The position numbers and the translations under genes are program-made. 64,000 nt of DNA, taken from assembly GCA_019022495.1 (NCBI GenBank), contig JAFEKR010000037.1, positions 434,001-498,000 of the forward strand, written 5' to 3'. This stretch comes from Epichloe hybrida (lineage: Eukaryota; Ascomycota; Sordariomycetes; Hypocreales; Clavicipitaceae). Positions 1 through 10,670 of the stretch are shown piece after piece (position 1 is the stretch's first letter; each line of letters begins with the position of its first letter). The notes below the pieces were generated by a model, which was not told the origin of the DNA, did not search any database, and was given only the letters and a program-made list of their open reading frames with translations.

Positions 1-189
1 AAAGTTAACTGCCTTGCCTTGCAATCCTTTATATCTAAAATATATTATATAATTATAGTTATACCCCTTTTTCTCCTTATATTATAAGATTTGCCTCCCT
101 TAATTAATTAGAATATTAGATACAGCTAGACTATCTAGGACCTCTAGTTAATACAGAGTTCCTAGTAAGACTAATAGCTATAATGATGC

Positions 190-3100
190 TATGGAAGGTA
201 TTAAAATAGGAGATAATAATAAATACCTTAATAAAGGAAAAACCCTTATTTACACTAACCTATACCCCTATATCTCTATAAGGCTTTAATAATATATTAT
301 AGAAAAACTGCTTTAATAAATAGGAAGTTCTAAATATAAAGAGATAATAACACCTAAGGAAATTAGTCTTTATATCCTTATAAAGACTAAATAATATAAG
401 GAGTAAGGGTTATTTAAAAGAACACTATTCTCTGAATTTAGTAATAACTTTTATAAATAGTTAAGGAATAAGTTTGTAAAAGGGAGAGACCTTTTATAAA
501 ATAGACTTTAAGACTATCTTCTTTATAATAAAGTGTATATAACTATTAGAAGAGGCACTAAGATAGTAAATAACCTTAAAGAAGTAGTAAACTAAGAAGA
601 ATTTAGATTTTAGACTCTTAAAGAAATTAAAGAGGCTAGGAAGAAGTATATAGGCTTCTAAAAGAACCTATAGAATAAAGAGTTCTTCTGTGATTTACTA
701 AATAATAGTGATATTAAAACTAGGTAACCTACCCTATTACCCTATTTATTAGTATAATTACTATTAAAAGAATTAATAAGCTAGACTCCCCTAGGAAAAC
801 TAAGTTAATCCCCTCTAGGAAGGCCTAGCTAATCTCCCCTAGGAAGGTTAATTAACCTAGAGTTAAGACCGCCTAAGGATGCTATTTGCAAGCATCTATA
901 GGTAACTCCCCTACCTATACCTTTACTAGAGGTAAGTTAGTAGTATTACCCTAGTAATACTACTAATAATACCCCTAAATAGGAGAATTACTAATAGAGG
1001 TAACCTATACTATCTAGGGCTAGTAGTGCCCCTGTTAGCATAGCTTAAAGAGCTATAATTCCTCCTTCCTAATATAAGGAAAAGGAGGATTAGAGGGAAT
1101 AATAAGCCCTAAGGGTACTACCTATAAAGCTACCCTCTTACTTCCTAAAGACCTTACTACCCCTTCTATAAATATAAAAGGAAACACCTAGAGAACCCCT
1201 ATAGACCTAGAGACCTTTACTAAAGCAAATTATTAATCTATCTAAGGTATACCCTAAAGAATAACTCTATAGCACTAATAACTATAATATCCTTAAATTA
1301 AAGCTTTAAATATTCTATAGGAAGTATAAGTTACTTAATATCTAGCCTAAATAAGCTAGTTATGCTTTTAAGGTTATACTTAAAGGCAAAGCACTATAAT
1401 ACTATATAGACTACCTCTCTAAACCTAGATAACTATAAGATCTCCCTATACTTATTAGCTATATAAGAGAATAATTTAAAACTAAGAATATATAGTAAAG
1501 ATATTTACTAGAGTAAAATAACACTTCCCTACGAGGAATAGTAAATAATAACCTAAGTAAGTTAATAATTAAATACTTTAATAAACTTATAGAAAGACTA
1601 GCTATCTTATAATAAGTAGTGCCTAAAGTAAGCTAAACTAAAAGGGCACTCTAGAATTAACTTATTAGAGCCTATTATAGTATTCTAGAGTGTAAAGGAG
1701 TAATTATAGATCCACTAAATAGACTATAAGAGTTTTATAAATAGATTAGAATAACCCTTTGTCTTATTAAGGAAGAGAAGAAAAACTATTAATAATTCCT
1801 AACTAAAGCTATAACCCTAGAGTAATTCTAGACTAACCGAAGATACAACAGGAAGGGAAAAGAGACCTAATACCCCTTAAAACCACAAGGAAAAGGAGGT
1901 AATCCTTACATAAAGAAGTGCTATATATATGGTAAAGAAGGATGCTAGTTATCTAAGCACCCTAAAGAGGACTATAAGAAAGCGTTTTAATGCTTTAAGA
2001 ATCACTACCTTATAGACCTAACTAATAACTTATATTATTCGTTCCTCACATAGTACAAAGGAGACCACAAGTCTCTATCCCTTATTAATAATAAAATCGC
2101 TTAGTATATAAAGAGTATTGGATTTAATAACGGCCTTAATAATATAAATAGGCTAGTACCTATAAGCTTCTTTACTTATAGAACCTAGATTAATGGCAAA
2201 AGAATAGTTTAATTCCTAATAAGGTAAGTAGCTTATTATAGTCTAAGTAAAGAAGACCCCTTTTAGTAAGAACTCGTGAATAAAGCCCTAGTAATGTTTA
2301 TATTAGAAGATTGCTATTCCTATGCGACATTCTAAGGAATCATGCCTGATATAGGAGCTGTAAAGTTCTCTATAGTAAGGTACCCTTAATTCCTTACTTT
2401 ATAATATTAAATACTTATATTATAGCTTAATAAATTAATAGAGAAAAAGGTATTAGTTAGGTTTAGCGTAGGAGACCTAATTATTACGCTTAGAGTGGCT
2501 ATAGTACTTACTCCCTTTAGAAATATTCTCTTTTAGGTTATCCCTATAAATACTCCTTTTCTCTTATTCCTTAATAATATAGACTATCTAAAGATTAACT
2601 TTAATATCTCTAAGAATATACTATAATAAGGAAATATTAAAGTGCCTATTATATGTAAATAGGGGCATGCCTAGATGCTTCTTATATAGAAAGAAGAAGT
2701 AGTTGCTTAGAGCTACCTTATAGAAGGCAAGCTATGGTAATTATATTGCTGCTTTAGGTATCTATTAATCTAATGTTTACATAAGGTTCTTTATAAATTA
2801 GGGCATAATGTTAATATTAAAGCTATTAGGGAGCTAATAAGAATCTGCTACTAATACTAAATACACGTAGATAGCCCTAATTACTTTAAGTTTACCCTTA
2901 AGGATAAGTATAGCTTTAATTATAAAGTAATAGTAAGTATCTTTTACCTAGATAGTAACTTTCTTATACTCTATGCTATAGATATAGCTATAGCGTTCAA
3001 TGTAGCGAAATTCCTTAATAATATCTTTATAAAAACAACCTAGGAAGCCCTCTAAATATGCTAGATTAATGCTTACCTAGGCCCCCTAGACTTTATTATT

Positions 3101-5420
3101 ATAGACACTAGAATGAACTTCTATAGTAATGAATTTAAATAATTTATAGCTTTAATATTAATTTTAATTAAGGAAGTCCCTATTAAGGCATACTATAGCA
3201 TAGGGAAGGTTAAAAGGTATTATAGGCTGCTCTAAAAAGCCTATAATATAATTAGATGCGAATGCCTTATAATACCAGAACCTATTGCCCTTTAAATGGT
3301 AATTAAGGCCCTAAATAATACTATAGGCCCTAATAGTCTTATCCTAACCCTCCTTATCTTTAGAGCCTACCTATGTATAATAAGTAAGTCCTTACTATTA
3401 CCTAATATTACATAGCGTGTAATTATAGTATAGAAGGCTACTAAAGAGATTAAGAGACTCTATGCTATCTAGAAGGTTAATAAGGCCCTTACTAAATATA
3501 ATAGCCTAGATACCTTAAAGACCCTTAGCCTACTACTTAGATTAAAGGTTAAGGTCTAGCGAGAAGGCAAGGGATAGGTAGGTCTATATAAGCTATAAAT
3601 AATTACTAGAGAAAGCTATATACTTAACATACCTAGAGGCCTAAAGACCTTTAGGTTAATATCTATTAAGCCTTACTATAATAATCCTAATATAGAGAAA
3701 ATAATAAAGCCTAGTAAAGAGGAAGGAGAGAAAAGGTAAGAGGCCTATAATAAGAATATAGTGCTACTAATACTATTAAAGCAAGGACATGGAAGGCTAT
3801 AGAAAAACCCTCCTATAATGCCTTAAGGTACTAATACCTTCCTATTAGTAAAAGAATATAGTAACCTAGCTTTTGTAATTAAGCTACGTAAGGAAGGAAT
3901 TATTAAGACCCTAGGCGAACTGTTTAAGCTATTAATAAAAGCGGAGATTAATGCTCTAATTAAGCAAGGTGTGTTTAAATTTATTATGTTTAATAAGGAA
4001 GAGCATAGTAGGATTTAGATCTTTAATTCCTAAATTATTAATAAGATTAAAGGTAAGATAACGAAACCCTATGAAAAGTCACGCCTTATAATCTAAGGGT
4101 ATAAGGATGAAGGGAAATAGGCTATTCTCATATAGGCCCTAACGATTTAATATGCGAGCTAATGTCTTATCCTTATAATAGCCCTATCTGTAAGATTAAG
4201 GAAATTCCTTATCTAGCTAAGAGATATCTATTAGGCTTATGTATAGGCCTGTATATTACTAGAGTAGCTAATCCTAGCGCGCTTACTGATTTAGATATAG
4301 TATCTTTACCTGCCTAGTATAATCTTAAGGGTTATAAAACCCCTTTACAAGCTTGTAGAGGCAGGAACACACTAGTAGGTTATGTACTATAAGCATTATA
4401 GAGAGAATCTCTAGATGGAAACCTTTACGTATAATCCCTACTTGCTTATGATTATAAAGGAAAGCCCTAACTTTATATATATTAGAATGTAAACTAATAA
4501 TATAATTAGCCTCTTAGATAAGAAATTCTCTAAGAAGGAAAAGACCTAGCTTACTATAGTAGGCTTTAATGTAAAGCTAAAGTAATTCCTAACTTAGGAC
4601 TACCCTCTTATGTTTAATAGTAGTATTATCTTGCTAGAGAATAATACTATTAAGATCTAGTAGAAAGGGTAGAGTAATAAGTTAGAATTAGTCCCTATAA
4701 CTAATTTAAAGCGTAAGTATATTAAGTAAAGGGCCTAAGGCGCTTATATTGCCTTAATTTGCTAACTAGAGGCTTGCTTTAACCTATCTATTACTATATA
4801 ATACTAGGAGCTAACCCTAGAGGATATAAAAGCCCTTAATTGCTACCTAAAGTAGTAGATAGATTACCTAGAGAGAGGTTTAATATTTATCCTAATTAAC
4901 CTTAAGAAAGTAAAGCTCTTTGCCTTTATAAATAGATCCTTTACTAATAACTAGGACCTATTCTTATAACTAGGATATATACTTATCCTAGTAAATAAAG
5001 ACTATACTAATAGTAAGTTTATAATTAAAGGTAATATTATATACTTTAGCTTAATAAAGAGTAAGAGAGTTACATAAAGCGTGCTTACCTTAGAAGTCTA
5101 TAGTATAGTAGCTAGTGTTAATATAGCTTATGTAATTACAACCACCCTAAACTTAGTTACTAACTAACTAAAGCTCCTAAAGATCCTAGTTATTATATAT
5201 ATAGATTTATACTCCTTATATAAGTGCCTTATTAAGCTTAGTATAATAAAGGAGAAATGCCTAATAATTAATATTATAGCCCTTTAATAGTTATATAAAC
5301 GCTAAGAACTCTGTAAGATCTAATAGATTAACGGAGAGAATAACCTAGCTAATACCTTTATAAAGGTATTACCTAATAAGGCCCTTAAGAGCTTTATCTT
5401 AACTAACTAGATAACTATCT
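190..5420 (+). pseudogene. Copia 1 gag-pol remnant
   Basis: This is a dead Gag-Pol polyprotein read in one general direction through dozens of stops. A Gag-like N-terminal part begins near 190. A zinc knuckle reading CYICGKEGC then an in-frame stop lies at about 1918-1965. The protease motif reads GIMPDIGA at about 2335-2360, where DTG has become DIG. The integrase core lies at about 2860-3430 and includes the fungal Copia pattern VPIKAYYSIGKVKRYY. The reverse transcriptase spans about 3870-4700, with relics such as INALIKQGVFKF and the RDI-YQAYV-like block. RNase H with ININ-type 'INGENNLANTFIK' (from DxRxNPADxxTK) ends near 5400. Most substitutions read as C-to-T or G-to-A. It cannot encode a functional product. 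Domain limits are by eye, good to about 50 bases. Confidence 0.88.
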
Positions 5421-5914
5421 AGATAGAGGGATAGGTTACTTACGCGTAATATACGTGTAGTAAGAGGAAAAAGTAATCCTTTAGGAGGGTAGCTATAGGG
5501 ATAAGATAGTGATACGCAAGGGATTTACGCCCCTATAGTTAATATCCCTAGTGGCCACAACCACGCTAGCCTACTAGGCCCTCCTAGTAAACTATAGAAA
5601 TTAACAGCGGTGCGTAGGAGGATAAAGGTGTTGCTAAGGAGAAGGAAGACGTTATATACACGCTACGGGGTGGTATATATATATATGTTATTTTGAGGAA
5701 AAGAAGGGATTCGGAAGGACCTACTTATCCTTACATAGGCTTATAGGCTAAGCGAGATTGTTATTTCCCTTTTATTAGCAACTATATACCTAGATAGGCT
5801 ATAAGTTCTTTTCCTTATATCCCCTATTAATTACATTCTTAATCTATCTTTCCTTTTTTATTTCTATAATTAATATCGCGTGTTAATAATTATGTTAAAA
5901 GAGAGAAGTTCTAG
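5421..5914 (+). other. Copia 1 3' untranslated region with polypurine tract
   Basis: No coding relic is visible between the RNase H end and the LTR. It holds an AT microsatellite near 5672-5685. The last bases before the LTR include AAAAGAGAGAAG (about 5896-5907) followed by TTCTAG. The same purine run precedes the 3' LTRs of Copia 2 and Copia 3, as expected for the plus-strand primer. Confidence 0.7.
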
Positions 5915-6221
5915 TGTTAGAATAAAGGTGATATTAATCGCACGTTGTAGCCGTAATTACCTAGCAGAAGCTTAGGCTACGCGCGGACCTTACACGTGAC
6001 CTATAACCTAGCACGTTAATTAGCTAGGAAATATAGGGATATAAACGCGTAACCCCTTTTCCCTTTATGTATTATAACTTCTAGCTTTTTACCTCTCTTT
6101 TCCTATAACTTAATTAATTATAACAATAGACAACGCAGCCTAGAATAGATAATTCATAATAATACTATTCTTCGGGCTCACGACTGTATTACATTGAATT
6201 CAATACCCTGTGAATCCAACA
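5915..6221 (+). repeat. Copia 1 3' LTR (307 bp, family 1)
   Basis: It starts TGTTAGAATAAAGG and ends GAATCCAACA, with inverted ends TGTTRGA/TCCAACA. It matches both LTRs of Copia 4 (47026-47332 and 53524-53830, same length, opposite strand). It contains a CACGTG at 5993-5998 and a less mutated GC-rich core. Confidence 0.93.
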
Positions 6222-6640
6222 ATTACTAAAGATAGTAAATAGGGTTTATAGGTATAGGTTCTTATATTTATAGGTTACTTTCTTAATAAGAATCTAGGCT
6301 ATAAGTTCTTTAGGGGTAGTGTTTACTTTAAGATTAAATAATTCCTTATTCTCTAGTGCTTGTTATGTAATATACTAGTGTAAATTAGGGGAGATATAGT
6401 TAAGGAGGTAAGATGTAACTTATAGGTTAACTTCTCTTCTAATATCTTTAGTAAGGGAGGTGTGTTTATAATTAGAAGGAATATCTTAGGTTCTAGATCC
6501 TTCTAGTTAATCTTAGTGTTTTACTATAATATTAGTAGTAGATTAAGAGGTATAGGAAATAGAGAAATTATAGAGGTTTAAAGGATTATAAGTAAAGCTA
6601 TTATCTTTGCCCCTTAGTAGGTTTAATTAAATAATTAAGG

Positions 6641-6772
6641 ATAGGTTAGGTTAGTTACTAACTAGGCCTTAATTATTTAATAAACACGCTTCTAAGGGTT
6701 TATTTATATAATTAATGTGCTAATTAATTAAATAAAGATAGGTTAGGTTAGTTACTAACTAGGCCTTAATTA
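6641..6772 (-). repeat. Duplicated 35-bp leader motif of Copia family 2
   Basis: Two near-identical copies (6641-6675 and 6738-6772) contain GGTTAGGTTAGTTACTAACT followed by AGGCCTTAATTA. They are separated by about 60 bp. The same pair, reverse-complemented, occurs in the Copia 2 leader at about 10161-10195 and 10258-10292, so it is a family feature. The GTTAGTTACTAAC core is nearly palindromic. Confidence 0.8.
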
Positions 6773-6968
6773 AGTTAATAAGCTTAGATTTAGTATAAAG
6801 CTAGTTATAGTTACTTAAGGTAAAAGGAAAGCTAGATTATACTTCTTCCTTAGTATATTTAGTATCTTAAAGTAGCACTTTCTCTTTTATAAGGTAAGTT
6901 CTTAATACTAATACCTTTTCTATAAACCTTACTAATCTGTGGTATTTATAGAGATAACTACTAATTAG

Positions 6969-7264
6969 TGTTAGTATTTATAGGATACTATTAACCTATA
7001 TATAGGGTTTTTAGGGTAGACTAAAGTGTATATAATTATTATATATTCTAGTCTATTAAAGTAAGTAAAAGAGGGATTAAATAAAAGCAAAGAGGGTGTG
7101 CTATTTATTACAGGAAAAGGGGCCTTAATTAGGGTTATTAGCAAAGAGGCCATATATGCTAACCCCGATCGCGGCGCGGTTAGGCTAGACATGTGGGTCC
7201 GCGATGCAACGCGCCTACCTAATCAGAGGCGCGCACCCTTGTTAATATCATGCTTGTTCTAACA
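6969..7264 (-). repeat. Copia 2' 5' LTR (296 bp, family 2)
   Basis: On the plus strand it begins TGTTAGTATTTATAGG and ends GCTTGTTCTAACA, the reverse complement of the family-2 LTR at 9668-9964. It holds a GC-rich core (about 7163-7245) rich in CpG that contrasts with the mutated surroundings. Open frames inside it are not genes. Confidence 0.92.
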
Positions 7265-7428
7265 ATTATAGCCCTTTTATTTAACTAGGTATTTCTAATA
7301 TCTCCTATTATAATAATATAATATAACTCTTTTAACTTTAAACTCCTGCTTATTATCTATAATATTATCTTATAGTAAGGATATATCTTTTATACTAAAT
7401 AAGTCCCCTATAAATAGTTTAAGGTTAG
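7265..7428 (-). pseudogene. Gypsy C chromodomain remnant (3' end of pol)
   Basis: The minus strand reads EFKVKRVILYYYNRR followed by KYLVK-stop-KGYN, the start of a retroviral-integrase chromodomain (EFEVERIL...KYLVKWKGY). It continues directly from the Gypsy C reading frame at 42519: the joined frame would read IFNITN then LKLFIGD across the Copia 3 insertion, with GTTAG duplicated on both sides. It is cut at 7264/7265 by the family-2 LTR. Confidence 0.85.
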
Positions 7429-7686
7429 TGTTGATTCCTTCGGATCTTCATCGGTTTAATCGTGGCCAAAGACCAGACCGAATTGTGGGTCCGGCGCGAT
7501 GCACGCGATGCGATTAGCTACATTAATTTACCACCCCCTTTTGTGCCCTACATACGGATTTCGCTTACTTTTCTAGCATCTAGACTTTCCCTCTCTTCTC
7601 CCTCTTTCCTAGCTAGCTAACTAACTATTATTAACTTTAATTTATATGGGATTTATAACCTACGTAAGACCTTAGTGTAACTAACA
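7429..7686 (+). repeat. Copia 3 5' LTR (258 bp, family 3)
   Basis: It begins TGTTGATTCC and ends GTGTAACTAACA, and is clearly the same as 42257-42513. The stretch GTGGGTCCGGCGCGATGCA remains unmutated. Directly downstream is the block CTAATTAGTAGTTA that follows every Copia 5' LTR in the window. Confidence 0.92.
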
Positions 7687-8420
7687 CTAATTAGTAGTTA
7701 ACTTTATAACTATAAATAAGCTAGGTATTACAAGAAGAGACATTTCTATAAACACCACTACTACTACCCCTTATTATACTATAATGGTTATTATAGTAGA
7801 GAGGTATAACTATATAAGTGTACTAAAGGAAGAGACTAGAATCCTAGTTATAGGCTTATTAGGCTTCTAAGGAATTAATCTATTAACCCTTAGGCTTAGG
7901 GATATAACTTCGTTATATCTATCTAGGATATTATTATTAATTATTAATTCTATTATCTATTACAAGAAAACTAACTAAATAACCAAATCTATTACTATAA
8001 GGCATTTATTTTAGACTTAATATTAAATAACCTTAGCTAAGCTAGCTAATATATCTATAACTTCTCTATAAATATTCCCTTTATCTAATAAACCTTTAAT
8101 CTATTTATACAAGCATCTACAGCTTATTTTTTACCCCCTTTACTCTTAGTACTATTCGCCCTATACTTATTAGCAAGAGAGAGAGGTTACCTCCTTTCCT
8201 TCTTTTTATAAAAAATAGGAAGTAGTAATTCCTATTATTCCCTTATTACTTTTCCTATTATTTTCTAGTTACTTTTAGAACTTCTATTACTTTCTTTATC
8301 TCTATTAATTTATTCTTATTACTACTTTTGCTACTTTTACTGTTTTTTTTTCTTTTGTTTTTCCTATCTTATGATCTTCTAATTTTATTAGAGCAACAAC
8401 GCTCCTAAAATATAAAAGAA
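7687..8420 (+). other. Copia 3 leader with putative primer-binding block
   Basis: It starts CTAATTAGTAGTTA, the presumed minus-strand primer site (see finding). The rest is leader without a coding relic that I can recognise. It includes a T-rich, low-complexity patch at about 8325-8370. Confidence 0.6.
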
Positions 8421-8992
8421 GAACCTTACAATAGTAACAGGTAAATATAGGAGCTTAATTAGTAGTAAAAATAATAAATTAGTAACATTCCTTTTATAGT
8501 TAAAGATAGTAAAGAAATCTAGACCTTCTATAAGAGCAAAGGCTACTAGTAATAGCAAGGCTCTAACTATTACCCCTAAAAGACCCTAAGAGCATAAGTT
8601 ACCCTTATGCCTTTAATAGCTTACTTATAACTTCTCTAGTAATTAGAAAGAATCCGTTAAGCTAGATCTAGAGACTACTATATAGCTTAAGCTTAATAAC
8701 TAGATTATAAGATTTATTAACCTTAGTGAGTATTAAGGTTAGAGAGATAATAACCTATAGGAATTATTCTAAGAAGACTTTAAAGGCTAGTCTAAAGACA
8801 CCTTTAAAAGGGTATCTAAGGATATTATTAGAGAATTACGTAATTCTTTATAAAATCACAGCGTCCTTGTTAGGCAAGGCCTAGGATATTTAATCCTAGT
8901 ATTGCTTAAGGAAGTGCTTTATTAAACCTTAATACCCCTTTAGTCATAGGAAAAATCACAAGAAAGACTATAATCTTCCGGACCCCTAAAAC
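8421..8992 (+). pseudogene. Copia 3 gag, N-terminal part (broken)
   Basis: A frame from about 8439 reads VTGKYRSLISSKNNKL and continues, with only a few stops, through FKRVSKDIIRELRNSL (about 8805-8860) to about 8990. Its place between leader and the distant zinc-knuckle half, and the summed distance to the knuckle (about 1.8 kb from the LTR, close to the 2.0 kb in Copia 2), identify it as gag. It is cut by H1. The sequence is less decayed than the pol half. Confidence 0.65.
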
Positions 8993-8999
8993 CTAAACA

Positions 9000-9042
9000 A
9001 CAATACAATACAATACAATACATACAATACAATGTATTGTTA
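9000..9042. repeat. H1 left pentanucleotide array (ACAAT)n
   Basis: Repeats of ACAAT/ATACA run to 9034 and then invert to ATGTATTGT, so the end can fold back. It is the counterpart of the ATGTA array at the left end of H2. Confidence 0.8.
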
Positions 9043-9667
9043 GGGAAAAATATAAGTGGGGTATTATATAAATTCATTATATAGTAGATTTTTTAAATAA
9101 TCTAATTATAGTATTCTTATTTTTATATATATATTATTTACGCTAGTTAGCTCTATAGATAGCTATTGCTAGTACTCCTACTACTTATTTTTATATATAA
9201 TTTAGTTATTTATTTAAAAATCTATTAAGTTTTAGCTTATTTAGAAAAGTAAGCTTATTTTAAATATATAATATCTTAGTAATATTCTTTCATATCTATT
9301 TTAAAAATTGATTTTTTCTTAATATATTAAGGGTCTTTTTATTCTTATATCTATTTTCTATGATTTATTATAATTATTTATTATATAAAAATACATTATA
9401 ATACAATACATTACAATACATTACAATACATTACAATACAATACAATGTATTATTAAAAAGGTAAGGTAGTATATATACTTATTATATAGTAGATTTTTA
9501 ATATAATCTAAATAAGATATCCTTAAATTTTTATACTATTTAGGTATTTAGTTATAGAATTATAAAGTTTTAGCTAATTTAGACTATTAAGCTATATATA
9601 TATATAGGGTAGCTATAAATAGTATTATCTAAACTTAACTTATAGTAAAATTTATTCTTTATATTTT
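9043..9667. other. H1 left arm, non-coding
   Basis: AT-rich DNA without coding relics. It starts with the AGTGGGGTATTATAT block shared with H2 (22791 onward). A second pentamer array (ACAATACATT type) lies at about 9393-9452. Copia 2 is inserted after 9667 with TSD ATTTT. Confidence 0.7.
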
Positions 9668-9964
9668 TGTTGGAACAAGCATGATATTAACAAGGGTGCG
9701 CGCCTCTGATTGGGTGGGCGCGTTGCATCGCGGACCCACATGTCCGGCCCGACCGCGCCGCGATCGGAGTTAGCATATGTGGCCTCTTCGCTAATAACCC
9801 TAATTAAGGCCCCTTTTCCTATAATAAATAGCATACCCTCTTTACTTCTATTTAATCTCTCTTTTACTTGCTTTAATAGACTAGAATATATAATAATTAT
9901 ATACACTTTAGTCTACCCTAAAAAACCCTACGTATAGGTTAATAGTATTCTATAAATACTAATA
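9668..9964 (+). repeat. Copia 2 5' LTR (297 bp)
   Basis: It begins TGTTGGAACAAGCATG and ends ATAAATACTAATA (RIP form of TACCAACA). Its first 120 bp are nearly free of RIP-type changes and very GC-rich. The next bases, CTAATTAGTGGTTATC, are the putative primer site. Open frames on both strands inside it are not genes. Confidence 0.93.
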
Positions 9965-10670
9965 CTAATTAGTGGTTATCTCTATAAATACTATAGATTA
10001 GTAAGGTTTATAGAAGAGATATTAGTATTAAGGACTTGCCTTATAAAAAAGAAAGTGCCACTCTAAGATACTAAATATACTAAGAAAGAAGTATATTCTA
10101 GCTCTTCTTTTACCTTAAGTAACTATAACTAGCTCTATGCTAAATCTAAGCTTATTAACTTAATTAAGGCCTAGTCAGTAACTAACCTAACCTATCTTTA
10201 TTTATTTAATTAGCGCGTCTATTACGCGAATAAACCCTTGGAAGCGTGTTTATTAAACGATTAAGGCCTAGTTAGTAACTAACCTAACCTATCCTTAATT
10301 ATTTAATTAAACCCACTAAGGGGCGAAGATAATAGCTTTACTTATAATCCTTTAGACTTCTATTAATTCTCTATTTCCCTTACCCCCCTATTTACCACTA
10401 ACATTATAGTAGAACATTAAGATTAACTAGAGGGATCTAGAGCCTAAGACATTCCCTCTAATTATAAACATACCTTCCCCCCTAAGGATACTAGAAGAGA
10501 AGCTAATTTACAAGTTATATCTCACCTCCTTAATTACATATCCCCTGATTTACACTAATATATTACGTAATAAGCACTAGAGAATAAGGAATTATTTAAT
10601 CTTAAAGTAAATACTACCCCTAAAGAACTTATAGCCTAGATTCTTATTAAGAAAGTAACCTATAAATATA
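9965..10670 (+). other. Copia 2 leader
   Basis: The leader begins with CTAATTAGTGGTTATC and contains the duplicated 35-bp motif (about 10161-10195 and 10258-10292). No coding relic is recognised before about 10670. Confidence 0.65.

Larger units (their letters stand above)
1..6221 (+). mobile_element. Copia 1: Ty1/Copia-type LTR retrotransposon, family 1, 5' end outside window
   Basis: The order gag, zinc knuckle, protease, integrase, reverse transcriptase, RNase H, 3' LTR is that of Ty1/Copia elements. Position 1 aligns with about position 62642 of the family-1 copy at the right edge, so only some 0.6 kb (5' LTR plus part of the leader) lies beyond the window. The element interrupts a minus-strand Copia family-2 copy at 6222. 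Its sequence is saturated with stops and TpA. The 5' TSD cannot be seen. Confidence 0.9.
6222..7264 (-). mobile_element. Copia 2': 5' end of a minus-strand Copia family-2 element
   Basis: The 5' LTR (6969-7264) is followed leftward by about 750 bp of leader and early gag. This aligns with 9965 to about 10725 of Copia 2 and stops abruptly at 6221/6222, where Copia 1 is inserted. Its right end lies inside the Gypsy C chromodomain remnant. The left part of the element would be beyond the window. Confidence 0.88.

Noticed and set aside
8985..9000. A left inverted end of H1 reading CTAAACA as a mutated CAGAGCA
   Set aside because: One mismatch is not RIP-like, and the preceding 8 bp do not match ATAAAGAG on the right, so the left terminus is left approximate.
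9652..9937. Open frames of 75-84 codons on both strands in the LTR, with similar ones at 6971-7192, 19131-19328 and 20894-21094
   Set aside because: All lie in the same Copia family-2 LTR and exist because LTRs are short and partly spared by RIP. LTRs do not encode protein in this position.
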